Below are positions 26,045 to 35,482 of a stretch of DNA of 64,000 nt, one piece after another. Source of the DNA: CAYULW01 sp964445815 (GTDB lineage Bacteria; Bacteroidota; Bacteroidia; Flavobacteriales_E; Vicingaceae); assembly GCA_964445815.1 (NCBI GenBank), contig CAYULW010000001.1:310001-374000 (forward strand), read 5' to 3'. Both the position numbers and the translations under genes were made by a program. Each line of letters opens with the position of its first letter. Position 1 is the stretch's first letter. The notes under the pieces are model-generated. The model was not told the origin of the DNA. It searched no databases and saw only the letters and a program-made list of their open reading frames with translations.

Positions 26045-26632
26045 ATGAAGAGAAACGCAATTCTCATTGGCCTTTCCATACTCCTGTTTTTTTCAACTTC
26101 AGCTCAAGAAATAGAGGACAGCGACCGTATATTTTGGGAAGAGAACTATAATCTTAAGTGGAGTGACTTTCAAAGCGAAGAGGCACCTGATGGTACGGGT
26201 GTAGCCGCAGAGTCCAGTATTGCCTTGCCTTATCGTTATCGATCGGATGGAGAGGGCACATTAGATGTATTTCTGAATGTTTGTTTTGTAAAAAGTCAAT
26301 CGTGGTCAAATAAAGAAAAACAAAATGAAGTTTTACTCCAGCATGAAAAACTGCATTTTGATATTGCCGAGCTACACAGAAGAATGATTGTTAAGAAGTT
26401 GTTAGAGACCAAATTTGAAAAGCAAACGTATAAAGAACAACTCGAAAGCATCATCAATGAGATATGGATCAAAAAGTACCCTGCGATGCAGGATAAATAT
26501 GACGAGGAGACCAGTTTTTCAAGAATAATAAGGGAACAGGTTAATTGGAATGCTTTTGTTGAGAAGCAAATGGAAGCTTATAGTGACTACACAGCAAAGG
26601 AAGTAAATATCAACTTAATCCACTTTGACTAA
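26045..26632 (+). CDS. DUF922 family exported putative metalloprotease
   Basis: 195 residues with a signal peptide ending FFSTSAQ. The mature domain starts with FWEENYNLKWSDFQ (the DUF922 W-x-DF opening) and contains LLQHEKLHFDIAELHRR, in which H100-E101-x-x-H104 has the form of a zinc-metalloprotease HExxH site with a following Asp. Members are described as Zn-dependent proteases from this motif, but I know of no demonstrated activity. It is predicted to be periplasmic. Its TAA overlaps the stop codon of the opposing gene through CTAA. Confidence 0.8.
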   Translation: MKRNAILIGLSILLFFSTSAQEIEDSDRIFWEENYNLKWSDFQSEEAPDGTGVAAESSIALPYRYRSDGEGTLDVFLNVCFVKSQSWSNKEKQNEVLLQHEKLHFDIAELHRRMIVKKLLETKFEKQTYKEQLESIINEIWIKKYPAMQDKYDEETSFSRIIREQVNWNAFVEKQMEAYSDYTAKEVNINLIHFD

Positions 26633-27468
26633 TAGAACTGATAATCGAAGTTGAAAATCTTTACCAACTTCATATCGTAATCTCTCATTACTATGTTGTT
26701 CAGAAGTCCTTCATTACTATAAACAAACCCCCATCTTTTGGATTTTCTTCCTCCGCTAAATTCAATAACATCAGTAAGAAGTCCGTTGTTATAAATAAAG
26801 TCTTTGCTCCGTCTCTTTGACTTTCCATAATGACTTTCTGTAGAAACACTTTGTAGGAGAGGGCGGTAATAAAATGTTTGTTTAGTAAAGTTTGAATTAC
26901 GAACAAATTGAGTAGTAATTATTTTAGAGCTATCAGATACTTCTATTGTTTCAGTTTTAAATGCTTGACCGTTAGAATTTAGATAACTTATTGTTTGTCT
27001 ATCGGGAAGCTTGTCATAAACATATTCTCTGATAAATGCAGTGTCTCCGGTTTTGGGATTGAGTTTTAGCTTTTTGACCAAATCGCTGTTATCGTTATAA
27101 GTATTTTGATATTGGAAGGTATAGTATCCATAATCTTGAGTCTCAGAAGTAATTTGCATGTTAAAATTATACTGCACTGTACGTATTGAAGTGTCTCGTC
27201 TTTTATGAATATTAGAATAAATAAAAGACTTGAAAAGATAACCTTTAGAGTCAAAAACATATTTATAGCTGTTTCCTCCGCTTTTTATCATCTCTCCATC
27301 TTTTTTTAACTCTTCCTTTATTTCAATTTGATGAATACCATGATTTTTGACAATAGATTCTAAAAAAAAGTCATCTAGTCCAAACCACTCGACTTCAGGG
27401 TCTATAAACTGAGCAGCGCCAAAAAGAGGAAAACCTAAGAATAAGAAAACAGCAAAAAACTTTACCAA
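26629..27468 (-). CDS. Secreted YD-repeat-like protein of unknown function
   Basis: 279 residues with a signal peptide (FFAVFLFLGFPLFGAAQ). The mature part is a series of short beta-strand repeats with the pattern Y-x-F/Y-D/N-x-x-G (YKYVFDSKGYLFKSFIYS, FIYNNGLLTDVIEFSGG, GFVYSNEGLLNNIVMRDYD), like the RHS/YD family but smaller. No enzymatic motif is visible. The start is a TTG at 27468 that overlaps the stop codon of the upstream YyaL-like gene (sequence TTGGTAA), so the pair is coupled. It may act with that exported protein; this is inferred only from the arrangement. Confidence 0.72.
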   Translation of the reverse strand: MVKFFAVFLFLGFPLFGAAQFIDPEVEWFGLDDFFLESIVKNHGIHQIEIKEELKKDGEMIKSGGNSYKYVFDSKGYLFKSFIYSNIHKRRDTSIRTVQYNFNMQITSETQDYGYYTFQYQNTYNDNSDLVKKLKLNPKTGDTAFIREYVYDKLPDRQTISYLNSNGQAFKTETIEVSDSSKIITTQFVRNSNFTKQTFYYRPLLQSVSTESHYGKSKRRSKDFIYNNGLLTDVIEFSGGRKSKRWGFVYSNEGLLNNIVMRDYDMKLVKIFNFDYQFY

Positions 27469-29570
27469 TGAATTTGTTTTAGAGCGATTTCAGAACTCGA
27501 TGTCGGCAATTGGCAGGTTTTATTTTCACACACGTAAATCAATGTCTCGGTCTCTCCGGTTTTATCTTCGAGTAGTTTGAGTTGACTTTCTGATTCACAC
27601 CCAATAAAAAAAGCATTTGGAAGATAATGACCTTGCAACTCAGATCTTTTCGTCTGATAATTTTCTCCAACAATGGCGACTTCATAATAAGGTAAACTAT
27701 AATAGTTATAAAGTATGCCCCAATTGCTGTAATAGGGTAAATAGCTATTCATCTGTGGCATGATATTCTGAAGCATTTGCTTGCTCAGTTTCAAGTAGGA
27801 ATCATTATAAAATATACTACCAAGTTTAAAAAGTGCCTTAGCCAAGCTGCTATTAGAAGCTGGAATAACATTGTCACTATATTCTATTTTTCGTGCAATC
27901 AAGGGAGCATCTAAGTCGCTTGTAAAAAAGAACAGGTCATTCTTTTCATTATGAAAGTGTGCAATGGTAAAATCCATTAGTTTTTTTGCCCTTTGAAGAT
28001 AACCTTCATCGAAAGTAACTTCATATAGGGCAATGAGCGCTTCTGTTAAAAAACAATAATCTTCTAGGTATCCATTTATACTTGATTTGCCCTTTTTATA
28101 GCTATGCCATAAAGAACCGTCCTCTTTGAGTTGATGCTTGAGGATAAATGCTGTATTCCGGATGGCCAAGTCAAGAAATTCCTGTTCCTTGAAAGTTTTG
28201 TAAGCTTCTACTAGACCACTAATCATCAGAGCATTCCATGAGGTTAATGATTTATCATCAAGACCCGGTTTTACTCTTTTTTCCCGAGCACCTAACAATA
28301 CTTTCTTGATACGTTGTAATGATTGCTTCCAATCTTCGGGATTTAAATCATTTTGAACAGCAAAGTCATAATCAGAGAGTGTTCTTACAAAAATGTATTT
28401 ATCATTTTCCCAATAGCCGATTGAGTTGATGTTGTAGTATTCACTGATAAGTTGAAAGTCTTCTCTAAGAATGTGCTTGAGTTCTTCCTTTTCCCAGACA
28501 TAATATTTGCCTTCTTCTCCTTCAGAATCTGCATCCAAAGCAGAATAAAATGCACCCGATTGATCTAAAAGCTCGCGTTTCACAAAGTCTACACTTTCGT
28601 AAACCACATTTTTATATGTTTCCTTGGGGTTTAGTCGAAAAGCTTTGGCATACAGGCTGATCAACTGTGCGTTATCGTACAGCATTTTTTCGAAATGGGG
28701 TGCTTTCCATTCCATGTCTGTTGAATATCTGGCAAAACCTCCGCCTATCTGATCATAAATGCCGCCATAAGCCATTTTATCTAAGGTAAGGTAAACATGA
28801 TCTAGAATTGTTTGATCTTGGTGAAAAAAGCCGACTTGCAGAAGAAATTCATAATTATTGGGCATTGGGAATTTAGGAGCCTGATTATTTCCACCTAATT
28901 CCACATCAAATATTTTTTGCCAATTCTCAAGGCCCTTCTTTAAGAAAGCGGAATCGAAATACTCAGAAAGCTCTTGTCTGTCAATAATTTCATTTTGGCG
29001 AATTCCCTGAGTTAACTTATTGGCATAGTCCAATATTTTTTCAGGCTCATTTTGATAGAGTTCCGCCAATTGAAGCAATATAGATTTCCATTTTTCTTTA
29101 GGGAAATAGGTCCCGCCATAAAAGGGCTTGCCATCAGGTGTGATAAAGCAGTTTAATGGCCACCCTCCTCTATTGGTCATCAATTGAACGGCGTCCATAT
29201 AAACTTGATCTATATCGGGCCTTTCTTCTCGATCTACCTTGATACAGACAAAGTGTTCATTCATAATTTGGGCTACACTGCTGTCTTCAAAAGATTCATG
29301 TTCCATCACATGACACCAATGACATGCGGAGTAGCCAATACTTACGATTATGGGTTTATTTTCCTTTTTTGCCAGATCCAGTGCGGTTTTGCCCCAGGGA
29401 AGCCAATTAATCGGGTTATATGCATGTTGCAGTAAGTAAGGACTGCTTTCATGAATCAGGGAATTGGCTTTTCTTTGATTTTCAGGCATCTTATCTTGCA
29501 TCGTTTTCGTCTGACAATGGAGAAATACCAAACACATGACAAATAGAAATGCTGGCAGAGATTTTCTCAT
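27462..29570 (-). CDS. YyaL/SSP411-type protein with thioredoxin domain (DUF255), apparently exported
   Basis: 702 residues. After an N-terminal hydrophobic leader comes the DUF255 thioredoxin-like domain: SSPYLLQHAYNPINWLPWG, then SACHWCHVMEHESFED with the CxxC at 83-86, and VDREERPDIDQVYMDAV. The remaining 450 residues form an (alpha/alpha)6 barrel resembling glycosidases or epimerases (GGIYDQIGGGFARYSTD, PGLDDKSLTSWNALMI). Most relatives lack a leader; here MRKSLPAFLFVMCLVFLHC looks like a signal or lipoprotein leader, though His before Cys makes the lipobox poor. Function is unproven in any bacterium as far as I know. It is upstream of and coupled to the YD-like gene. Confidence 0.9.
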   Translation of the reverse strand: MRKSLPAFLFVMCLVFLHCQTKTMQDKMPENQRKANSLIHESSPYLLQHAYNPINWLPWGKTALDLAKKENKPIIVSIGYSACHWCHVMEHESFEDSSVAQIMNEHFVCIKVDREERPDIDQVYMDAVQLMTNRGGWPLNCFITPDGKPFYGGTYFPKEKWKSILLQLAELYQNEPEKILDYANKLTQGIRQNEIIDRQELSEYFDSAFLKKGLENWQKIFDVELGGNNQAPKFPMPNNYEFLLQVGFFHQDQTILDHVYLTLDKMAYGGIYDQIGGGFARYSTDMEWKAPHFEKMLYDNAQLISLYAKAFRLNPKETYKNVVYESVDFVKRELLDQSGAFYSALDADSEGEEGKYYVWEKEELKHILREDFQLISEYYNINSIGYWENDKYIFVRTLSDYDFAVQNDLNPEDWKQSLQRIKKVLLGAREKRVKPGLDDKSLTSWNALMISGLVEAYKTFKEQEFLDLAIRNTAFILKHQLKEDGSLWHSYKKGKSSINGYLEDYCFLTEALIALYEVTFDEGYLQRAKKLMDFTIAHFHNEKNDLFFFTSDLDAPLIARKIEYSDNVIPASNSSLAKALFKLGSIFYNDSYLKLSKQMLQNIMPQMNSYLPYYSNWGILYNYYSLPYYEVAIVGENYQTKRSELQGHYLPNAFFIGCESESQLKLLEDKTGETETLIYVCENKTCQLPTSSSEIALKQIHW

Positions 29571-29642
29571 TCAACAATCAAATGTCGGTATTATTCCATT
29601 TTTTTAAGTGGGCTTTTTTGAAGTATGGCTAATTTTATTTTT

Positions 29643-32099
29643 ATGAAGCAAAGTTTAAAATGCTTTATTGTACTGCTCTTCGCATTGATCATGCATCAGG
29701 GTCTTAATGCAACCCACATTATTGGTGGGTACTGGGATTATAAATGCCTAGGTTTAAGAGGGGGACAAGTAGAATATGAAATTAAGCTATTCTTATATAA
29801 GGATTGTGGTCCCAATGCAAACAATATTAATGAAGATGCACGCTGTGTACTTTTCGATCAATTCAATAATCTGGTAGATTCATTGATATTACCAAGGTTA
29901 TCTATAGATACCATTCCATCAACTATAAATAACCCCTGCTTAGTTTCCGGGCCAAACTTATGTGTAGCAGAAGAAATCTATATAGGATTGATTTCGTTGG
30001 ATACCTCTTCTCAGTTTACTTTAACTTATCAGCGGTGTTGTCGAAATGGAGCGACAATCAATAATCTATTTGGTGCCAGCAATCAAGGTATAACTCTAAC
30101 AACTACCTTCCCAAGATTCTCAGATGTTGGCTGTAATGATTCTCCAGTTTTTAACAGCTTTCCTCCAATTAGTTTATGTTTCGATTTTGATCTTCAACTG
30201 GATCTGTCTGCCTCTGACAATGATGGGGATTCAATTGTGTATTCATTGTGTGAACCTTTCCAAGGTGGAAGTCCAACCGACCCCATACCTTCTTTTAGAA
30301 ACGTCCCTCCTCCTCCTTATGTGCCCGTTTCTTACTCAGCAGGGTTTTCGTCACAAAATCCAATGCCGGCCAATCCTGCTTTAAGTATAAATTCACAAAC
30401 AGGAGTATTAAGTGGGGTACCCAATCAATTAGGCCAATTCGTTGTAGGTTTTTGTTTGGAAGAATATAGAAATGGAACATTGATTAATGTGACTAGACGC
30501 GATATTCAAGTGAATACTGGGAATTGTAATCCGGTCATTGTATCCGCTGTTCAAGATCAACAGCTATTCTGTGATGGTTTAACGGTTCAGTTTACTAATC
30601 AAAGTACAGCTAATGTTAATATCCAAAATTTCAAATGGGATTTTGGAGACCCTAGTACTTTAGCTGATACCTCAAGGCAGACTAACCCTTCTTATACGTA
30701 TCCTGATACGGGACTTTATACCATTACGTTAATTTCTAACCCGGGTTTGCCATGTAACGATACTTCAACAAAAGACTTTCTGGTGTATAGACGCTTATCT
30801 CCCATTTTAACTCAGGAGGGTAGAGCCTGTCAGAATGGGAACTTACTTAACTTTGTCGCCCGTGGTGAGTATGAGCCCCATGCTTCCTTCGAGTGGGATT
30901 TTGGGTCAGATGCAAATATTCAGACGAGTACATTAGATAGTGTAGGAGGTGTTGTTTTCAGCAATGGTAATAATAATTTCCCGGTTCAATTAATTGTGTC
31001 TCAAGATGGTTGCTCTGATACGATCAATCAAATAGTGCAATTATTTGAGAACCCCATAGCTAATTTTATTTATAATGATAGTGCAGGCTGTTATCCGCTT
31101 CCTGTACAATTTATTAATCGCTCCTCCTTTACAGGAAGTGCCGATTTTTTGTGGAATTTCGGAGACGGGGGGACATCAGCTCAGTTCAATCCCTCACACA
31201 CCTATACAGCAAATGGGTATTATGACGTGCAGTTAGAATTACGGACCACCAGTAACTGTATTGATACTTCGATCTTGACGATTGATAGTGCCATTCATGT
31301 TTCTTTGGATTCCAGTCAAAATGACATTAAGTTTGGTGTGACGCCTCGAGAAATTTGTCCCGGCGATACAGTTCGTTTTCTAGACTCTTCTTTTTATGAA
31401 GGGAGGGCGAGTTATTTCTGGGACTTTGGCGATAATAACTTATCTACACTAAGAAATCCAGCATACATCTATACAGATACCGGTTACTATGACGTTGGAC
31501 TGTTACTGATTACAATAGATAAGTGTATAGATACCCTACAGTTTTCGATTGATAGTGCTCTCAGAGTACTTCCTGCTCCAGTTTCCCGATTTACATCAGA
31601 TGCCCCGTCTAAATCATTAAAAGAAGCGAAATTTCTTTTTGATGCCAGTTCAAGCGAGTTTGCTACTGCTTCTAACTTTTTTATTAACTCTGTTTTTATT
31701 GAGAACAATGATAGTTTGTACTATACATTTACGGATACCGGAACCTTTACGATTAGCCATATTGCTGAAAACAAGTTTGGTTGTCAAGATACCAGTCAAC
31801 AATCTGTAAATGTGTTTGATGAATTTTTATTCATCATCCCAAATATTTTTACACCTAATGGCGATCTAATTAATGATGAGTTTGCGGTGAGAGCCTGTGG
31901 AGTTTATGAATATGAGATTAGCATCTTTAACCGTTATGGATATAATGTATTCAATAGTGAGTCTATGAATATTAATTGGGATGGTCGTATCAACGGTAAT
32001 CTTGCTCCGGACGGGATTTATTATTATAAGATCAGAATTAAGGACTTCAGAGGCGAGTACCTTAATTATACCGGTAATCTCACTTTAGTAAGAAATTAG
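29643..32099 (+). CDS. Secreted PKD-repeat adhesin-like protein with T9SS type B C-terminal domain
   Basis: 818 residues from the ATG at 29643 (an ATG at 29625 would put six residues before the signal peptide). After the signal peptide, THIIGGYWDYKCLG begins a Bacteroidota N-terminal beta-domain. Four PKD-type repeats follow, each with a WDFG/WNFG core: NFKWDFGDPST, SFEWDFGSDAN, DFLWNFGDGGTS and YFWDFGDNNLS, with YTYPDTGLYTI-like ends. The last 90 residues are a CHU_C/type B sorting domain: PNIFTPNGDLINDEF, IFNRYGYNVF, WDGRINGNLAPDGIYYYKI. Type B signals direct transport through the type IX system and attachment to the surface or SprF-type partners. No SprF-like gene is adjacent. Confidence 0.93.
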   Translation: MKQSLKCFIVLLFALIMHQGLNATHIIGGYWDYKCLGLRGGQVEYEIKLFLYKDCGPNANNINEDARCVLFDQFNNLVDSLILPRLSIDTIPSTINNPCLVSGPNLCVAEEIYIGLISLDTSSQFTLTYQRCCRNGATINNLFGASNQGITLTTTFPRFSDVGCNDSPVFNSFPPISLCFDFDLQLDLSASDNDGDSIVYSLCEPFQGGSPTDPIPSFRNVPPPPYVPVSYSAGFSSQNPMPANPALSINSQTGVLSGVPNQLGQFVVGFCLEEYRNGTLINVTRRDIQVNTGNCNPVIVSAVQDQQLFCDGLTVQFTNQSTANVNIQNFKWDFGDPSTLADTSRQTNPSYTYPDTGLYTITLISNPGLPCNDTSTKDFLVYRRLSPILTQEGRACQNGNLLNFVARGEYEPHASFEWDFGSDANIQTSTLDSVGGVVFSNGNNNFPVQLIVSQDGCSDTINQIVQLFENPIANFIYNDSAGCYPLPVQFINRSSFTGSADFLWNFGDGGTSAQFNPSHTYTANGYYDVQLELRTTSNCIDTSILTIDSAIHVSLDSSQNDIKFGVTPREICPGDTVRFLDSSFYEGRASYFWDFGDNNLSTLRNPAYIYTDTGYYDVGLLLITIDKCIDTLQFSIDSALRVLPAPVSRFTSDAPSKSLKEAKFLFDASSSEFATASNFFINSVFIENNDSLYYTFTDTGTFTISHIAENKFGCQDTSQQSVNVFDEFLFIIPNIFTPNGDLINDEFAVRACGVYEYEISIFNRYGYNVFNSESMNINWDGRINGNLAPDGIYYYKIRIKDFRGEYLNYTGNLTLVRN

Positions 32100-32100
32100 C

Positions 32101-32565
32101 TTAGAATTCAATCGGCACTTTGTCCTCATATTCGAGCTCTACTTTTTTGGTAATAAAAAAAGCTTTTCCCTTTACATATCCTTTTAGTTTGAATGGAACT
32201 CCTCCACTGTTAAAAAGGGCAGCACTCATTAAAGACATCAGTACATCTTTATTCAAATCCTCAAAGCTGCTTTCAAACTGGACAGCATGATAATCCTCTG
32301 AGTTTTTTTTCAATTTAAAACTCTTATCCATGCTTCCGCTTCCAACTAATTTGTCTTTCACAAAAATGTCAAAAGCCGATTCTTGAACATCTATGGCAAA
32401 TGCATTTGGATTAGCAATTTGAACTTTTGCAGAAACAACAACTTCATTTGTATTGGCTTGTTTAATGGAAACCTCTTTGACATCTTTTATTTCTATCGCT
32501 TCATAGTTAACACATGAAACAAGTGTACATAAAAGAAGAATGAAGGCAATGGTATTTTTAAGCAT
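32101..32565 (-). CDS. LEA14-like (WHy-domain) lipoprotein
   Basis: 154 residues: lipobox LVSC with Cys18, then a single Water-stress/Hypersensitive-response type beta-domain (VVVSAKVQIANPNAFAIDV with the typical NPN). Such domains bind nothing known in bacteria; several are linked to desiccation tolerance in plants, and bacterial members are envelope lipoproteins of unknown role. It lies 8 nt after the dipeptidase in the same direction, so it probably ends the DUF2723-gpmI-dipeptidase transcript. Only 1 nt separates its stop codon from that of the adhesin gene. Confidence 0.85.
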   Translation of the reverse strand: MLKNTIAFILLLCTLVSCVNYEAIEIKDVKEVSIKQANTNEVVVSAKVQIANPNAFAIDVQESAFDIFVKDKLVGSGSMDKSFKLKKNSEDYHAVQFESSFEDLNKDVLMSLMSAALFNSGGVPFKLKGYVKGKAFFITKKVELEYEDKVPIEF

Positions 32566-32572
32566 GATAACT

Positions 32573-33943
32573 CTACGCCTTTACTGCTGTATAAGTTTCA
32601 TAAAAGTAGCTAATGGTTTCAATTCCTTTCAGGAAGTTTTCAATACCAAAGGATTCATTGGGAGAATGAATGGCATCAGTATCTAAACCAAAACCCAACA
32701 GTATGGATTTTAGACCCAAGACATCTTCAAAAAGAGCTACAATAGGAATACTTCCACCAGCTCTTACCGGAACAGCTTCTTTCCCGAAGCACTTAAGAAT
32801 GGCATCATTTGCCGCTTTATATTCTACCGTATCAATCGGGGTCACATAAGGTTCGCCACCGTGGTGTGGAGTAACTTTTACCTTAACTGAATCCGGAGCA
32901 ATTGAGTTGAAGTGATCTGTGAACAATTGCGTGATTTCTTCATCTGTTTGGTTGGGAACCAATCGCATAGAAATTTTTGCATGTGCTTTAGAAGGTAGTA
33001 CGGTTTTTGCTCCTTCTCCGATATAGCCACCCCAAATTCCGTTTACATCAAGAGTAGGCCGTATTCCTGTTCTTTCAATGGTTGTGTATCCATGTTCACC
33101 GTAAACAGCATCTATACCTAATTTGGATTTATAGAGGTCTAAGTCAAACGGAGTTTTTGCCATTAATGCTCTTTCTTCATCACTGGCCTCTATGACTTTA
33201 TCATAAAATCCGGGAATTGTGATGTGGTTGTTCTCATCATGCATTGATGCGATCATCTTCGATAGGATGTTTATAGGGTTAGCAACAGCACCTCCATACA
33301 CTCCTGAATGTAAGTCTCTATTTGGTCCTGTAACTTCAACTTCTAAATAACTAAGTCCTTTTAACCCTGTAGTAATTGAAGGGTTCTCCAATGAAAGCAT
33401 AGAAGTATCAGAGATGAGAATCGTATCGGCTTTAAGTTTTTCTTTGTTAGCAGTGATAAATGCTTCCAGATTTGCAGAACCAACTTCCTCCTCTCCTTCA
33501 ATTATAAATTTAACATTGCAAGGAAGTATATCCAACTCCATCATCAACTCAAAAGCCTTCACATGCATGTACATTTGACCTTTGTCATCGGCAGCACCTC
33601 TTGCATAAATTTTTTCATCCTTAATTACTGGTTCAAAAGGAGGAGAATCCCATAAATCTAAAGGGTCAGCTGGTTGCACATCATAATGTCCATAGACCAA
33701 TACAGTCGGTTTTGACGGATCAATGATCTTTTCTCCATAGACGACCGGAAAGCCTTCTGTTTCACATAACTCCGTATTATCAGCACCTGCTTTTTCCAGG
33801 GTTTGTCTCACCGCTTCTGCTGCATCAAATACATGGCTTTTGTATGCAGAATCTGCACTTATTGAAGGAATCTTTAACAAGTCGATCAATTCACTTAAAA
33901 AGCGCTCTTTGTGATTTTCTATATAAGATTGGATCGCATTCAT
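32573..33943 (-). CDS. M20/M25/M40-family dipeptidase
   Basis: 456-residue zinc dipeptidase. Metal-site blocks in order are VLVYGHYDVQPADP, ARGAADDKGQMYMH (bridging Asp), IEGEEEVGS (catalytic Glu pair), a dimerisation insert with TGLKGLSYLEVEVTGPNRDLHSG, and the last ligand His in DAIHSPNE. The insert and WDSPPFEP block match the CNDP-like dipeptidase subgroup, which cleaves dipeptides with broad specificity in the cytoplasm. There is no signal peptide. It begins 6 nt after gpmI. Confidence 0.94.
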   Translation of the reverse strand: MNAIQSYIENHKERFLSELIDLLKIPSISADSAYKSHVFDAAEAVRQTLEKAGADNTELCETEGFPVVYGEKIIDPSKPTVLVYGHYDVQPADPLDLWDSPPFEPVIKDEKIYARGAADDKGQMYMHVKAFELMMELDILPCNVKFIIEGEEEVGSANLEAFITANKEKLKADTILISDTSMLSLENPSITTGLKGLSYLEVEVTGPNRDLHSGVYGGAVANPINILSKMIASMHDENNHITIPGFYDKVIEASDEERALMAKTPFDLDLYKSKLGIDAVYGEHGYTTIERTGIRPTLDVNGIWGGYIGEGAKTVLPSKAHAKISMRLVPNQTDEEITQLFTDHFNSIAPDSVKVKVTPHHGGEPYVTPIDTVEYKAANDAILKCFGKEAVPVRAGGSIPIVALFEDVLGLKSILLGFGLDTDAIHSPNESFGIENFLKGIETISYFYETYTAVKA

Positions 33944-33949
33944 ATTTTT

Positions 33950-35473
33950 TTAATTTAATAAGCTTTTACCTGTCATTTCTTTTGGAACATCTAGATTTAA
34001 CAATTCTAGAATTGTTGGAGCTACATCTGCTAAAATACCATTGTTTATTTGATGCACAGGCTCTTTTTCTACGAGAATAACCGGAACAGGATTAGTAGTA
34101 TGAGCCGTATTCGGACTGCCATCCTTGTTGATGACGAAATCTGCATTTCCGTGATCAGCGATGATTAAGAAAGCATAATCTTGCTTTAAACCTTCTAAAA
34201 CAATATCTTTCAATTGCTGGTCAACCGTTTCGACTGCTTTAACAATAGCATCAAACACACCGGTATGACCAACCATATCAGGATTTGCAAAGTTCAGGCA
34301 AATGAATTCAGCACTCTGGTTTTGTATCTCTTTAATAATTTTTTCTTTGACCTCTTTCGCACTCATTTCAGGTTGGAGGTCATATGTAGCAACTTTTGGT
34401 GAAGGAACCATTAGGCGACTTTCTCCTCTAAAGGGCTCTTCTCTGCCACCGGAGAAGAAAAACGTCACATGAGGATACTTCTCTGTTTCTGCAATTCTGA
34501 TCTGCTTCAATTGATTTTGGCTGACAACTTCACCAAGTGTATTGTTAAGATTGTCTTTTTGAAACATGACCCTGACATTTTTGAATGTATTGTCATAGTT
34601 GGTCATTGTCACATAGAAATAGTTTTCTTTCTTCATGTTAAACTCAGGAAAGTCTTCCTGACTTAAGGCACGTGTAATCTCTCGACATCGGTCGGTTCTA
34701 AAATTGAAACAGATTACAACGTCCCCCTTTTCTAATCTTCCGATTGCTTGTCCACTCTCGTTAACATGAACTATTGGTTTTATAAATTCATCAGTAACAC
34801 CTTGTTCATAAGATAGCCTTACACTTCTGAGCAGATCTTCACTCAACTCTCCTTTTCCATGTTTTATGGCATCATAGGTCAACTTTACTCTTTCCCACCT
34901 AAGATCACGATCCATCGCATAATACCGACCACTGATACTTGCTACCTGACAATTTGTATGCTCAATTTCTGAAATTAGCTCATCAATAAAACCAATTCCG
35001 CTTTTCGGGTCTGTATCTCTACCGTCTGTAAAAGCATGTATGTATGCCTTTACCTTAGCTCTTTTTTTTATGGCTTTACAAAGTGCTAATAAGTGGTTTT
35101 GATGAGAGTGAATTCCTCCATCCGAAACCAGACCAAGTAAATGAATCGATTTGTTATTTTTTTCAGCATAATCTAGTGCTGCAACGAGTTCTTTATTATT
35201 AAAGAAACTTTGGTCTTCTATTGCACGGTTTATTTTAACAAGGTCTTGATATACAATTCTCCCTGCTCCAATATTGAGATGCCCAACCTCAGAGTTTCCC
35301 ATTTGTCCTTTTGGAAGTCCAACATTTTCTCCATCAGTAAGAAGAATTGCATCAGAGTAAGTTTGCTTCAGAGAGTCAAAAAAGGGTGTTTTTGCTTTTG
35401 AAATTGCATCAGACTCGTCTTTTTTACCATAGCCCCAACCATCCAGTATTACGAGTGCTAGTTTTTTTTTCAT
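33950..35473 (-). CDS. gpmI: 2,3-bisphosphoglycerate-independent phosphoglycerate mutase
   Basis: 507 residues, normal length for the two-domain, manganese-dependent enzyme that interconverts 3- and 2-phosphoglycerate in glycolysis. The first metal site is LVILDGWGYG, the phosphoserine nucleophile lies in GQMGNSEVGHLNIGAGR, the substrate-binding block is HAFTDGRDTDP, and the alkaline-phosphatase-like metal ligands are in NFANPDMVGHTG and LIIADHGNAD. It is cotranscribed with a small secreted protein gene upstream (9-nt gap) and the dipeptidase downstream. Confidence 0.97.
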   Translation of the reverse strand: MKKKLALVILDGWGYGKKDESDAISKAKTPFFDSLKQTYSDAILLTDGENVGLPKGQMGNSEVGHLNIGAGRIVYQDLVKINRAIEDQSFFNNKELVAALDYAEKNNKSIHLLGLVSDGGIHSHQNHLLALCKAIKKRAKVKAYIHAFTDGRDTDPKSGIGFIDELISEIEHTNCQVASISGRYYAMDRDLRWERVKLTYDAIKHGKGELSEDLLRSVRLSYEQGVTDEFIKPIVHVNESGQAIGRLEKGDVVICFNFRTDRCREITRALSQEDFPEFNMKKENYFYVTMTNYDNTFKNVRVMFQKDNLNNTLGEVVSQNQLKQIRIAETEKYPHVTFFFSGGREEPFRGESRLMVPSPKVATYDLQPEMSAKEVKEKIIKEIQNQSAEFICLNFANPDMVGHTGVFDAIVKAVETVDQQLKDIVLEGLKQDYAFLIIADHGNADFVINKDGSPNTAHTTNPVPVILVEKEPVHQINNGILADVAPTILELLNLDVPKEMTGKSLLN

Positions 35474-35482
35474 TGGTAAATC

